DNA of 64,000 bases from Lycocorax pyrrhopterus obiensis (lineage: Eukaryota; Chordata; Aves; Passeriformes; Paradisaeidae). Positions 23,950 through 37,500 of the stretch are shown here, one piece after another; within the stretch, counting starts at the first letter, position 1; the number at the start of each line of letters is the position of its first letter. Location: NCBI GenBank assembly GCA_014706295.1, contig JACSVZ010000002.1, positions 18,708,494 through 18,772,493 on the forward strand, given 5' to 3'. The notes under the pieces are model-generated. The model was not told the DNA's origin. It worked only from the letters and a program-made list of their open reading frames with translations, and did not search any database. The position numbers were made by a program, and so were the translations under genes.

Positions 23950-23955
23950 TTTATT
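23950..23955 (-). terminator. MLLT10: Probable distal poly(A) signal of MLLT10
   Basis: TTTATT on the + strand gives AATAAA on the - strand, the last such hexamer before the intergenic side. Cleavage would fall near 23,925-23,940. Confidence 0.5.
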
Positions 23956-24110
23956 AACAAAAGCTTTGTACATATCTTTTCATACACTTGGAATTTTACA
24001 TCTAGTCAAAATAACAGCACATTTCCATCTTACCTTTTGTACAAATTGTTACAGAATATCCACCAGTGGGGTGAGTAAGTAAAATAAACCACTGGTTTAC
24101 TTTTGTAAAG

Positions 24111-24118
24111 TATCTACA
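24111..24118 (-). promoter_or_regulatory. Second Pumilio response element in MLLT10 3' UTR
   Basis: The mRNA strand reads UGUAGAUA, an exact match to UGUANAUA, immediately beside the hairpin at 24,062-24,102. Confidence 0.4.
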
Positions 24119-24276
24119 AAAGTGATTTGTGACATTTTTTTAAAAATTCCCCAGAACATATAAAAATAAATTATTTTTACTTTTTCAATTAAATCTACTA
24201 ATTAGAAATATTACAAATCAAAATATCAATGTTTTCTTATGAATTCTTCACAATACAAAACAGATTCACAAAACTT

Positions 24277-24284
24277 TATTTACA
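24277..24284 (-). promoter_or_regulatory. Pumilio response element in MLLT10 3' UTR
   Basis: The mRNA strand reads UGUAAAUA, matching the Pumilio consensus UGUANAUA exactly. A second, UGUAGAUA, lies 166 bases further downstream in the mRNA. Function is inferred from the motif only. Confidence 0.45.
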
Positions 24285-25506
24285 GAAATGAGGTAAGAAC
24301 TGTGCAATGTTTAACTAAGAAACATATTGCAGAATTAACATGTTCTTCCAAATAAGTACACAGTGGAGGTCTAATTACAGCTGGGTCTTTTCCGCTAATA
24401 ATTCCCACCTCACTCTTGATTAGTGGTCATTACCCCCATTTAAACTGTCCTTCACCACCCTGCATAGACTCGCCACGAGCTCAGCAACTGCCGGAAGTGT
24501 TGTAACACAAGTTCACCCGTTTCAACCACTGGGAAATTTTAGTGGGAAATGGCAACTCACTTTTTTGGTAATTTATTAGTGAAAAGTGACCCAGGTAACA
24601 ATCTGCCTGAGCTCTCTACAGTGGTATAAACACCTCTAGGAAAGGCAGAACAAGGCTGCTGGTGCAAGACAGAATATTCCCGCTGCTAACAAGGACACGT
24701 CTAGTGCATGATCAGCTGTTTGCAGCCATTTCAACAAAACGGAGGTAGCAACAGGCACTTGGTTTAGGCCAAACACTGCACAAACTTCTTCCAGTGTGGC
24801 CTTCTCATCTGGTAAGAAAACTTTGTCACTGGAACCAAACCGGTTCCTTTAAAAACCTCAGAACTCTAAAACCTACACCAAAATTAATAAACTTTGGATT
24901 CCATACTGTAATTCTTACTCAAGAAAAACTCCAACTATACAACAATAGGAATTTAAAGGAATAAAAAGTTCAGAAGTAAATTCCCTTATGAGTCAGGTAT
25001 CAAAACAGGTGTGTAAAAAAAGAAACAATGAACAGCAAGTCCCAGCTGCCATTAGAAGGTCAGTCTAAAAGGAGCTATTAAAACTGCAGCAGCAGATCAG
25101 ATGGGTTGGGGTTGGGCTGGTAAAACTACTGCTCTGAAACCAAAGCAATGCATCACTGCAGACAGTTTATAGCCTTTAAATCCGTGAGATTAGGACTGAA
25201 GAGTCAAGTGTATGTTCTTCCGTGGTTGAATTTGTACCTAGTACCATCATATTGACAAAATAATTATGATTTGCAGAGCTTCATCTACTTCACAGTCTGA
25301 GACATTAAAAAGTACATCCATTTTAGTGCAACAAGAAAGCAAATGAAAGCCTACCAAAAATATCCTTATGAAAATTATTAACCTCTTGCTGTGCAGTAAG
25401 AGTTCCTTGTTGCTCTTTTTCAGTCTGCAGAAAGGGAACCCGTGGTTTGCCGCCACATGAAGTGCTATAACAGCAGGACGTGCAGGGCTCAAGTGTCATT
25501 CAAATG

Positions 25507-25551
25507 TCAACTCTTCTCTGACGCAACTGGTCCAGTTTTATCATTGAGCCT
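25507..25551 (-). CDS. MLLT10: MLLT10 last coding exon
   Basis: Acceptor TTACACAG is followed by 14 codons and TGA. The peptide RLNDKTGPVASEKS matches the human C-terminus RLSDKTGPVAQEKS. It is only 45 bases of coding sequence, so it escapes ORF searches. Confidence 0.94.
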   Translation of the reverse strand, partial: RLNDKTGPVASEKS

Positions 25552-28500
25552 CTGTGTAAGAGAAAATACTTCTAAAAATCAGATTATAACATACAGAGCT
25601 ACGTAAAATTCAATTCATAAATATGACAAAGCAGTTGAGGTACAGTCACTAGAGCCATATAAATAGTAACTTCTGCACTGTAAAAAATAACCATGTACTG
25701 TAGAATAAAAAGCGGGAAAGGAAAGAAGCAACTAATGCTAAGGTCATGACAGCCAGCATTAGAAAACACCAACGCTGCTTCTACTTTTGTTCCAAGAGTG
25801 GCTGTTCCTGGCCGTGGGTCTCTAGAACCGCAAGATGGTCAAGAGAAACACCAGGTGACCTCTGCTACATTTGCCTACTGGAGAGGGCTGAAATCTACAG
25901 TTCCCTATCAGAACAAATACAATTTCCAACTTGCCCCATCACAATTCTTTCTTTCATATATTGCTACAAAGACATTTCCTGCAAGTATTGAACAGGACTG
26001 AGCAAAAATCTCATCTCATCACTGAGCATTCAAAAATGCCTGAAAACCTGTTTCAACTGCAAATGAGATTAAAACAGTTGAACTCCGGCAAATAGAGAAT
26101 TTGTTAAAAACAGTTCAACAATCTGTGCAACCTGTCTCAATTCTAGTCTTTAAAAAAAATCAATTTCAAAAGAAATTTGGGCTTTGTTCGAAAGATGTTC
26201 TTTCTTGGAATTATTTACAGCTAAGTGTTAACATAAACAAAAACTGTAATGGCATATTTGTAAAAATACACTGCACTGTACAGACCTAGTAATGGCCATT
26301 AAAAAAAATCAAAACAAGATCACATATAATATTTTGCTTGGATGTACACCAAATATAGGGTCTCAATTCCATTCACTACTAATTTTTGGAAAATGAGGGG
26401 AGATGAGTTTTAAACATATGAGAACAAACTGTGAACATTTCTGAAGGAAGGCAAGGCCTGGACAATTCGCAGCTGCAACGTCACAACTGCCCAAACCCCA
26501 AAGTGACAGTGACCCTGCACAAAGATGAACAAAACTAAGTGCTCGCAATTTTGAATGGAAGGGAGCTGTTTCCAAGAAAAATTGTCTTGAAAATTCATCA
26601 TTTATGTGGTTTGTGTCTCACCTACTTCCTGGAAGTACCACAGAAGCCCAGCCCGAGTCCTCCACCACAGTGCTCCTCAAGTAGCACAAGGATTTGGGAC
26701 TGGGGAACAGAGAGGGGACTCATATCTAGCCCAAACTCTCCCCACCCGCTCTTGCAGACAAGCTTCCCTTTCTTCTCTACCACTACCACTTGCTGTCTTC
26801 TCCAAGGGATGATGAAAGTTTATGTCTTCCTGCTCTATTCATCCTTTGTTTTTCCAAGTTTCATATGCTCCTTCCTTTATCCTCTCACCTTAATTGTATG
26901 ACCCTTAGAGAATGAAGCCTAATCTTTGACTTCTTGAAGAAAAAATTCCTGTCTTGGGGACAGAGATTATGGGCAAATACTAAAGATAATGGAACATCTT
27001 TGCCAGAAAAACGTGTCTTGTTTCTTTATCTGCCTAGGAAAGGTTTTATTACTCTACAAAGCAGAAGAGCTGCTCAGTGTCCCAATGTACAGCCTCATTT
27101 TCCCAGGACAGAACCAAGAGACACAAAGTCCATTCTCCTAACACAGACTGCACCTTCCCAGCAACGGGCTACTCACCTCTCAAGGCATCAACTGATCCCC
27201 CCAGCACCACAGGGCCTGAGGCCTGGCCAAGGCAAACTCGCCAGTAAGGTGGTAAAAGGAATGACCCACAAAAGAGTTGATACAATGCTGGGGAAGAAGC
27301 AGGGTGAGGAGGACTAGGGCTGCAGTTGTAATTACAAGAGGAAGGCAAGGGTCACTGGATTGATGTCCTGATTCAGAGAAGCAAGAGTGTGCAGCAGACA
27401 TTTTGGTGTGACTACCAGTTCGCAGAGTTCTGAGCCTCATTTAAGTGCAGCCCAAGGCTCAAGAAAAATAAAGATAAAAAATCCACCATCTTTGATTTGT
27501 GAATACAGGTACATAACCTGCTTCTTATCTTTTAGTTACCTCCTGGAGGTACTGCATTGAAAGTGAGGTGAGAAGTATACTTACTGTCACCTTCTGAGCT
27601 GCGTTATCTCCATGAATTGTAAGGAATGGGTTGGTAGCAGCTGCATTAAGTGGTGAGGCCTGTGTGCCTGAAAGTAAGTTGTTTATGGGTATCTGTGCTC
27701 CTCCAGTAATCTGCAATTGCTGTACTTCAGACTGATGGTGTTGGTGATGGTGATGTTGTTGCTGTACTAATTGATACAAAAGGGCCTGATGTTGTTCCTT
27801 GAGTAATATGAGGAGAAGGGAGGAGGAAGAAAAAAAAGATCAATAATTAGTTGCTGAAAAATAGCTCCTCCCTGGGTTCCTGTTTATCCAGCTCTTCAGT
27901 CAGTGCAACCCTTACACTAATCTCAGCTAATTTAGGTTACACTAATGAAGTTCCATGAGACTGTGGGAAAGGAAAGAAAGTTCCTGTCAGACTTCCTGAA
28001 ATCAGTAGCTCAGCAGAAAATCAGCTAAGCCTGCTGGCTTCATGAGGCCTCTGTCAGAACAAACATACCTGAGAAGACCATGTACTAAAACTACACAATT
28101 AACAATACAAATAGTTAAACCAGTTACCTAATGGCCTGTATAAATACTGCAAGCAGAGCAAAGACAGCTCACGAGATGATATCCAAAAATCTTTTCTAGT
28201 GGAATCAGAGATAGCTCAGAATATTGTTAGAATCCACACATGGTCCCAAACTCTGCTGCCCACAGCTGATGCTGAGAGAGACAAGCCTCCACGTCCACAC
28301 AAGACAAAATGGAACTGAAGGCACTAGGTAATGATTCTTCTAGCCATACACACAGCCCAGTAATATCTTATTATTTTACATGACTATCTTCCAAAAAAGG
28401 CTGAAGCAACTGAAAGACTAAAATATTATCAAAGCCTTTAATACCAAGTTAAATGCATTACTATTATTTATATTAAGCTGAGGAGTTTATCCATGCCTTA

Positions 28501-31500
28501 GAATACAATAGAGGAATAAATCATAATTAACTGAAAAACTTACTGATGTGAGTTGCTGGGTACTTAGTAATTGCTGAAATTGCTGGTGCTGTTGATGGAG
28601 TAACAGTTGTCTCTGTTGGTCAGAAAGCAATCCTAGTCCTGAGGCACTGTAGGGTTTGACAGGGTAATACTGTGGTTTATATGGAAGTATGGGAACTTTT
28701 TACTTCAGCTTTCCATTAAAGAAAAGATGTACACAAACAGACAGACACTATTTAGCATTTGATTTCATACTGCAAATATTGTCTGACCGTCCAGTTCCAA
28801 CTCCTGACACCACCCCCAAGTCTCATTTTTGCTGAGCAACAGCAACATCTTGCCTGTAACATGCCTACTACCTCCATGTTATTTGAAACTCAGATAATAA
28901 ATACCAATTATAAAGCATTTTTCAAATACTTTGTACAGAAAGGCCAGGTTTTATATTACAAGACAGCTCTTGCCAACCTTTAACACTTAGTTACCAACCA
29001 TTTACTTTGCCTTGGTTTCCTTCTAACTCCCATCTTTTGTGTCATTCAAACCACTCATATTGCCCACACCTTGTCTGTAATTTCACCAACACCTTCAGCC
29101 TTGCAGGGAGCCAAGGGATGCTGCCATGGAATGAAGCTGCCTCTGCTTTTGCCAGCTACTTCACTCCCACTCCCTATTTTCATGCCTACATAAAATTGTC
29201 TGCAAATATTTAGGAAATTGGGCAGGGAATAGATCCAGCTGACACCTAGGCTGTAAATAAAGGGTTTCTTCAGCTATACCAGTTTACTGCAAGACCAACA
29301 GCATGAACAAGGGTGTGTTGGGAATAGAAGACCAGGAAGACAGCTTTTCAGTACAGTGTTAGCTTTTACTAGTTTAAAACATTCATTAAAATATTAAGGT
29401 GTAGTTTCATGATAGGTTTATCCTGCTCTTGAAAAATTAGGTATTTCCCTTTCAGCTGTACACTTCTGTCCCCTCCTCTCATATAGGGTCTTGCACAGTG
29501 GGCTGCAGCCTGTGGGAACTGAGCTGAAACTTAAACCAATACAAAACACACTAACAGATTCTCTATTAATGTAGATGAGGTCACGGTGTGATGCAGAAGT
29601 TCTGGTAAGAAGGTGTGCATAGGATGACAGGATTGCTTGTTGGGATTGGTAGTAAGGAATTACTCACTTAAATCAGTCACAAATCCACACCATTAGGCTA
29701 CAATCAGGTGGCTCCTCAGGGCATAACATTTATCTTGCATTTTTACAGCAGCCAGCGAAGTGTAGCCCAACTCTGCTGTAATTTGACTTTGTATTAACCA
29801 GCCAATATGAAAATACCCAAAGCCTCACCATTCTCTCCTACTGGGACAGGGCAAGCCACAGATAAACTCTGTCTCATACTTTGTTGCAGGGTCTCAGCAC
29901 TATGGGACACACCTGATAGGCTGCACTTACCATTCCTAAGGGGAAAGGGAAGCCTATGTAAAGGGAAGTCTATGGGGCTGGATGGAATCCACCCAAGGCT
30001 ACTGAGGGAGCTGATGGAAATGCTCACAGAGACACTTTCAACCATTTTCTAGCAGCCCTTGGCTGACTGGGATCTCGGGATCCCAGCTGATGACAAGATA
30101 GCAAATGTGATGCCTGTCTAGAAGAAGGGCTGGAAGGAGGATCTGGGCATGAGGCCCTGTCAGTGTGACCTCAGTGCCAGGGAAGGTCATGGAGCAGATC
30201 CTCTCGAGTGCCATGACACGGCACGTACAGGATAACCAGGGGATGAGGCCCAGACAGCACAGGTTTGTGAAAGGCAGGTCCTACTTGATTGACCTGATCT
30301 CCTGTGACAAGGTGACCTGTTTGGCGGGTGAGGGAAAGGCTGAGAATGCATCTACCTGGACTTAGGTAAAGCCTTTCGCACTATTTCCTACAGTATTCTG
30401 ACTAATATTACCATTATTTCCTTCTTCTCTTTTTACCTCACTTTTTCTGTATTCTTTTATACTGGAATGAATCTTCTCCGCTGTTTTTGTTGGGGTTTTT
30501 TTTCATTCTTTTATCCCATTCTTTCTTTTTTCCCAGATCATGTTTTACCTTTGCACTTCTTTTTTCTGCTGTTGTTCTCCCTTCTCTTTAATTGCTCTGC
30601 CTGCCTCTCTTGCTCTGCACTGGCACTTGAAAGAAAATACCCTCAGTCAGCAGCTGAGATCTCAGTGTCTAGAAACAAAACCAAACTGCAGAGGACAAAA
30701 TGCTGCAGCTCCCAAGCTTCCCAGAAGAGACAGTTCACTGGATTCCACCACAGAGCTTTCTCTAAACCAGATCAGCTTGGAATGTAAATTTAATCCTTTT
30801 TAGCTTCTCATTAAAAGGTACATGATCAGTCTGAAACTCTCCATCCTACAGTCTTCTCTGGTTGCGAGAATGTAAAGAAACAATCCTATCTCTTTCCTCA
30901 AATCACTTAATCTCCCAGTTGCTGGCAATCTGTATTAAGCCATCTTTTTTCCCAGAAAAGGATCAAGTATTTTTCTCTGCTGAATGAATGTGAGTTCTTT
31001 TACCTACAACTTGCAACTCTCTCCAAAAACAGCGTGCAAATCAGTGTTTTCTCACCTCCCTGTGCCCCACAGTTAAAGAGTTCATATGAATAAGGACAAT
31101 ATGCATAAAGAAGTCTTCATGTATTGGTGAACACTGCCTATTTTTCACATCAAGCTGTTGGAACAGATTCTGAAGCTTGGGAAGTTACTGTAACAAGCAA
31201 CTTAAAGGAACATCTGACAAGTCTTTTAAAACTACAGAACAATACCCTGAAGTTAGAAAGCAGGGCTGAGTTCTCACGTGGCCTTCCAACATGTTGCCAA
31301 TACTGATTTAAACCACCTCCAAACTTGACCCCCACCACACAATCTAACCAGGATCAGAGAGCTCACATCACCACAGCACCAAACCTTCGGGCCTGCCTGT
31401 GCTTGGTACCATCCAACCTTCCCACCAAGGCAGTTCAAAGAGCAGGGATACTCTGGGAAATTTAATATTAAAGAAACAGTCAGCTGGTTGCCACTGAAGC

Positions 31501-34500
31501 AGCACCAAACTCAAGCCTGGCAGGTGTCCCATAGAGTTCCAGAACCAATAATTTCAACCAGTGGAAAGTATTTTTTTGTCTATTTTTTTCCTTCCTTCAA
31601 AATCATCCCAGAGCCTTTTTGCAACTTAGTTCCCATAACAAAACATTTTTTCATATTTTTCTCTAAAGCATTTGTAATGGGACGAACAGGAATGAGGAAT
31701 GCACGTGTCATTACCAGAATCATATTAGCACTAACTAACATTACTGAACTTTTCCCTTCTAAATATACAACCAGAAATACTGAAAACTCAAGAGAAAATG
31801 TGGGTAATTGTAAAACACCTCAAAAGGAAGAGGGCCTGGGAAATATGGATGAGCTCAAATAAAGCAGAGAATTGTGTGAGAAGTGCACTTTTAAATTTAA
31901 TATAAACATTAATTTTAAATTAGTATTATTGAGGGAGCAGTGCAGAAGGAGTTCATGCCATAATAGAAACAGAGAAGTGGAAGTGGTGGCAGACTTGTAC
32001 AGCATAAGCTTGTTGTTGTAGCAGAAAATAGGGAGTCACTGGGAGTATTCCAGACTCTCCTAAAGGTTAGAATAAGAGCTTAAGAACAGGATACTAGCCG
32101 CAGTATTTTGCATGAATTGGAGCATTCTACTACTAGGCTACACAATGAAGAGTTGCAGCAGTTAAGATGGATATTAAAAAAGAAACAAAAGAACTTCTGC
32201 AATACAAAGAGTCAGAAGCAAATCATCTGCGTATAAACAAAATCATTTGAGAAAACAGTGGCATGACTGGTATTTAGCATAACTGACGTAGTCTGGCAGT
32301 ACCTGAAAGTGGAAAGCATTATGCAACTGGTTAATATGATTGATCTTGTCTAGTATTTCTCACTCTCTCTCACACTTTTGGGGAGAGTAATGCAAAAGTT
32401 TTGTGTTTTTTGCAAACCGCTGATACTCAAGAAGAAGAAAACTTTTCATTAACAGAATGTCTTTTGTTTAACATATGAAACCTCATGTTCACATATGATA
32501 TAAACTATGAAAAATACAGGCTCCTCAGCAAAAACATGACTCATGCAAACAACAGGATACACTTGAAAGTATCAGATTTTATGAGCCTACTGGAGCAATA
32601 CCACACAATGATCCAGTACACCAATATTCAGGAGCTGCCAAACCAACAGCAAGCAAAGAAACTGGAAAAGGAAGCTAGGAAATTAGGGATCCCTTGCATC
32701 ATTCCAATCACGTATGTCTTTTTTTGATGGATAATCCACCATAATCTCCGAAAATAAACTCTACTTACAGACAAGTAATCCACTCCTTATTTACAGGCAC
32801 TTCTTTCTACACAGAACTGTATTTCTCCTTCCTAAGTGAAGGACAGGACAAGGGGTGTGCGGAAGGGGAGCGGTGAGGAGGAGTTAGCCCAGGCTCTGCT
32901 CTATCCCAAAATACTTCCAAACCAAGAAGTCCATTCCTCCTCCTGGAAAGCAGCTGTCTCCTTTTGTTACCCATTTGCCTTGCAGCTCAAGCAGCAACAG
33001 TAATGCTACTGAGGGTACCTGGCTTTGGTGAAGGGCTGTTAGGAATACTCACAAATGAATCTTTTTATGCATTTAGAAATCCTTAGGAACACTACTTGAA
33101 AAACTAATTTTGTTGGGTTTGGAGTCAGTGCAGGCAACTGAAAACACCGTGCAACTGTATTACAACTGTGGTCAGTTATGCCTGTTACATCTTGAATTAC
33201 ATGACCATATACCCTTCTCCTCCTTCTCCCCCTCCCCCCTTCTTACTGCAACAAATGGTAGCTTTTCCAGCGCTCCTTTAATCCTGGAAGAACAATTGGC
33301 AGGACAAAGAATATTGTTTTCTGTACTAAAAAATGGAGCTGAAGCATATTTACATAATTACATTTGTTTGGAAATGTGACTTGATTAAAAAACAGGAATC
33401 CACTAGGATTCCCAAAAGCTTTAGAGAAAACATCTTTTCTTTAACTTGACTATCTGTGCTTCCATTAAATGCCTCCCTCACTTTCATTAACAGACCAGGA
33501 GCAGAAGTTACTTTGACAATTATAGGCTAAGGAAGAAACAGTATATTTGGAGTAAGACAAAAAAACCCAGCTAACCTGAAGAACAGCAGGCATTATGAGG
33601 AAAAACATAAAATCAGTGAATTCTTACCTGTTATTTAGCGTGGTTGGCAGAGGATGCGTTGCATTGGGTGGCACAGTTGCATGAGTGAGAGAAGGGTTCT
33701 GTGATATTGTTGCTGGCGTCTGAATTACCCCATTTAAAGCCCCTACAATTCCATTGATTGCCAGCTGGCTGGCTGGCAGTGCTCCAATTATTCCACCCAC
33801 ACCCGGCACTGCAGGAATGGTGGAGGTTACAGTCTGCATACCACTAGCCAGTGCCCCCACTGTCACACCATTGACCTGCTGAACTCCGGGGACTCCCGAG
33901 CCTTGCTGGGCCGGACTCTGCCCAGCAGGTGGTGGAGTGGAAAGCGCTGATGAACTGCTGGTGCTTTGTCCGCTGGAGGTTATCTCCTGGTGTCAAAACA
34001 AACAACAAAGCCGCCTCAGCTGCATAAAATTTCACCTAACACCACAATGCAAGGACTGGGATGAGTTAACTTGTAACAAGTTTAGGTTTAGAAGAAAGAA
34101 ATAAAAATTACCTGATTTAATACAGGAAGAGAATTGTCCGGTAAAAAACTGTTTCCCAGATGAGGGCTTTTACTGCTGTTCAAAGAATCAGTGCTAGGTG
34201 CTAAAGTAATTGTTTCAAAAAACACACAATGGTTAAATTTCTGTAACATGCAAAAAGATTCAGAATAATTATTTCAAAATTATGACAAAGCTAAACATAG
34301 AAAATGTAAAGTCAACTTTAAGATCATTGCTGAATAGTAAAATATTAACTAAGTAATTGGTGAATCAATAGATTAAAACGGATGTGCTCCAAACTGAAGT
34401 AAAAGAGAAACTGCACTGAAAAAAGTAGTAATGGTTCAGAAAAATAAACCAATTGATGTTTAAACATTTAACACATCAGCAAATACTTGGTCTATATTCA

Positions 34501-37500
34501 TCCTACATTTATATTCATCTCCATCAATGGCATGTGTGGATGAAATAGATATTTCATATAAATACATGTTCAAATTACTTTGACACTTTAATAATCCCCT
34601 CTACTTACGTGCTTGTACTGGAAAGGCATGTGCTTGATGAGAAGGGCTGGGATTCGAAGTTATTGTTGGAAAGGGCACCGAAAGCTGTGCATTGAGAAGC
34701 TGAAGTCGCTCCTTCTTTGCGGTCAGATTCTTTATCTGTTCTTCCAGCCGCCTATTTTCAACTTGAAGTTGGTGTAATGATTTAAGCATTCCTAAAACTA
34801 AGACAAAAAGGCACACGTTACATTCCACAGCCACATTCAGTGAACGAATAACACCTTCATTTGGTTTAAATTTCTGCATTACATTAAGACTAGCATATAC
34901 GTGAAAATACAAAATTATTACAGATGTCTGAATTTTAGTGGAAAGATTCAAGATCAATTTTGTGTAATTTAAAGCGCAGAAAGAAGTTTACAGTGTGCTG
35001 TGATAGTAATTTTGGAATACTTCTACACCCTGGCTTAAATACTGATAAAGTAGCCTCATTAGGGCCAGCATACATTTTAAGCAAACAGCAGTACCTGATG
35101 ACTTAGCCCCAAATCAGAATATAAAAGTAACAGTATTTCAGTAGCACAGGATAGCTGGGATAAATCCAGTTCAGCTGCAGTATTAGGAATTATAAACCTT
35201 AGAAAACAGAGAAGTTTGACAAAAATATGCTCAGCTAACAGCACAAGCAACCAACAACATTTATATAAAAACAACCAAGTTTATGAAAAGGGAGTTTTTC
35301 TGATTTAATTACTTGTACAGTGAATCATAAACCTATAGAAACAAAGAAAAAAAAAGAAGTCCTCCAACGTGAAGTTGTCCCAGCCCACCTTGGCGGGAGC
35401 TGCGAGCAGCGATCTCGGAATCCCCCAGCAGGGAGCACTCTGTGAGCACCGCACTTACCCCCCGCGTTTTGCATAACGAGGGCATCACCTTCTCTACTGA
35501 CCTGATTTTTACCAAGCACAGTTTTCTCAAACTCCCATTTGGTTTCAGAACTCGGATTTCCCAACCAGTACTAGAGTGTGACTGTAAAGCCACAGGGATA
35601 GCCTCCTTTTTTTTCTTGCTTTTTTCTTTTTTTTTTTTTAAATTCTAAATTGTATTTGTTTAACATGACCTCTGGGCCTACTACAGACATAAGTCTACTG
35701 GTATAGGCACATCTGGTCATTTCCCAAGGATTTAGCTTTTATCCCTCCTCTTCAAGAACATACAAAGGAACCCTCAGTGAGCTCAAATGAGATGCAATAA
35801 GACTTAGCTAAACCTGTCCTCCAGCTATCATGTTTAAAGGATTATCCCTGCATGAATTTCCTCACAATTAGCATTTTTGTCAGGATACCATTCATAAAAA
35901 TACTAACTAGATACCTCTTTACACTACCAATGAGAAGAATAATGCGTTCAATAAAATATAACACAAACCATAACCTGGAATAAAATAAATTTTTTAACAT
36001 ATTCAGTGATTGTCTTTGATATTGATACATTGTTGAATATGGAGATCCACGTGATCTACTGATCACTTATGCTTTTAACATACTCATTCTTGGACTATTC
36101 CACTCTATTAAACATAACTTGAGAAAATAATAATTTGCCTGCTTTAGGAACTCCCAAGAAAGGCAGAACATAATAAAGACACGAAAGCCCAGTAGGACAC
36201 CTGACTAACATTTGTAAATATTTTCTTTTCAAACAACAACAGAAGTAGGCAATTCAGATTTAAAAATAAAAAATAGAACAATAAAAAATTATTACGCCAA
36301 TCTATATCATACAATATAAACGGGGAACTGTACTACATATTTACAGTAGTGGATCTAAGACCTCAGAATTTTCCAAACTCTGCAACTGGATCTGCAAGTT
36401 ACTTCCTCTTGTATGACACAATTTCCCCATCTATAAAAATGTAGATAATCATAGAGAAGTCTTTTGTAATCTACTGATGCCATGTGCTGCACTAAGAACT
36501 ATGCTAGAACTGTACATTACAGTTATATTTCAATTCACAGCAGAAAATAAATTTTATTAAAATTCTTAGACAAGCACAGAACAGCAGTTCTGAGTAACAG
36601 TTGGCAAAAGTCATAATAAACAGACTGTGAGTACTTACTGTCACTGGGGGTGCCTTGCTCTAATAAAAATTGTTGTCCTTCACTCCATTGCCTCTCCAGA
36701 AGCTGTTCTATGCTGGCTGCTACTGGGGGCAAATTTTCCCCACAACCATTTCCTGATTGATCATAGCGAATCTGCAAGCTGCTCACAGGGGATCTGTTGA
36801 AAATATTGCAATTTATTGTTTAAAGAAAAGGATGAAAGGAAATGTATTAGAAAAAGGCTGTTGAAATTTCTTATCTTATATCAGCTCTTAGCACCTATGT
36901 ATCTTATGCTTCCAAGACCAAGTTAATTCATCAAAATCACTACGAACTCCTGGTTCTCACTGCCAGGGCTTTAATAAAAGAAAGACATATTATTACAGTG
37001 TGAGAATTTATACTGAGAAAGCATATAACCTCTTCTTGCATACAGACTAACAAGATAGTAACTGACAAATAACATTGAATTAAATGATACAACACACACT
37101 TCTACAGCAGGAAACCATTATATGTGGATACACATCAACTTTGGGGGCAAAAAAAACAACCCACACCAAACTTCAAACCTTTCCCTGAGAAAACTGGGAA
37201 AAATAAAACCAATTTCTTAAAAGCGTCACATAGAATGGCCATATATAATTCCACTGATTAACTTGTTCTTAAAACAGTCATGTAAACCCAGACTTTTGAG
37301 GGACTACATGAAAATATTATTTCACAAGGGATGCAATGAAAGTTCGAAGTTATCCTCTGCCTGTTCTGTGAACACTTAATATACCTCTTTTTTTACTCAT
37401 GATCACACACAGTTCAAAGAATAATCCCCTTGCCACATGTCTTTTCTCATTCAGGAGAAAATTAATTATTCAGCACACAGCCACTGAGAAAGCTGGCTAC

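Larger units (their letters stand above)
23930..25506 (-). other. MLLT10: MLLT10 3' UTR
   Basis: About 1.6 kb from the stop codon (25507-25509) to the last good poly(A) hexamer on the - strand. It is AT-rich, as expected for a 3' UTR. It holds two Pumilio-type sites (24,277-24,284 and 24,111-24,118) and overlapping hairpins at 24,062-24,102. Intermediate AATAAA hexamers at 24,572-24,577 and 24,275-24,280 allow shorter forms. The end is inferred from hexamers only. Confidence 0.6.

Noticed and set aside
27525..27584. Extension of the Gln/His exon past its donor
   Set aside because: The GTAAGT donor at 27579-27584 and the separate last exon at 25507-25551 show that this is intron read-through.
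34601..34957. 118-codon - strand frame beginning upstream of the zipper exon
   Set aside because: Only 34609-34797 is exon. The part above 34797 is intron upstream of the TTGTCTTAG acceptor.
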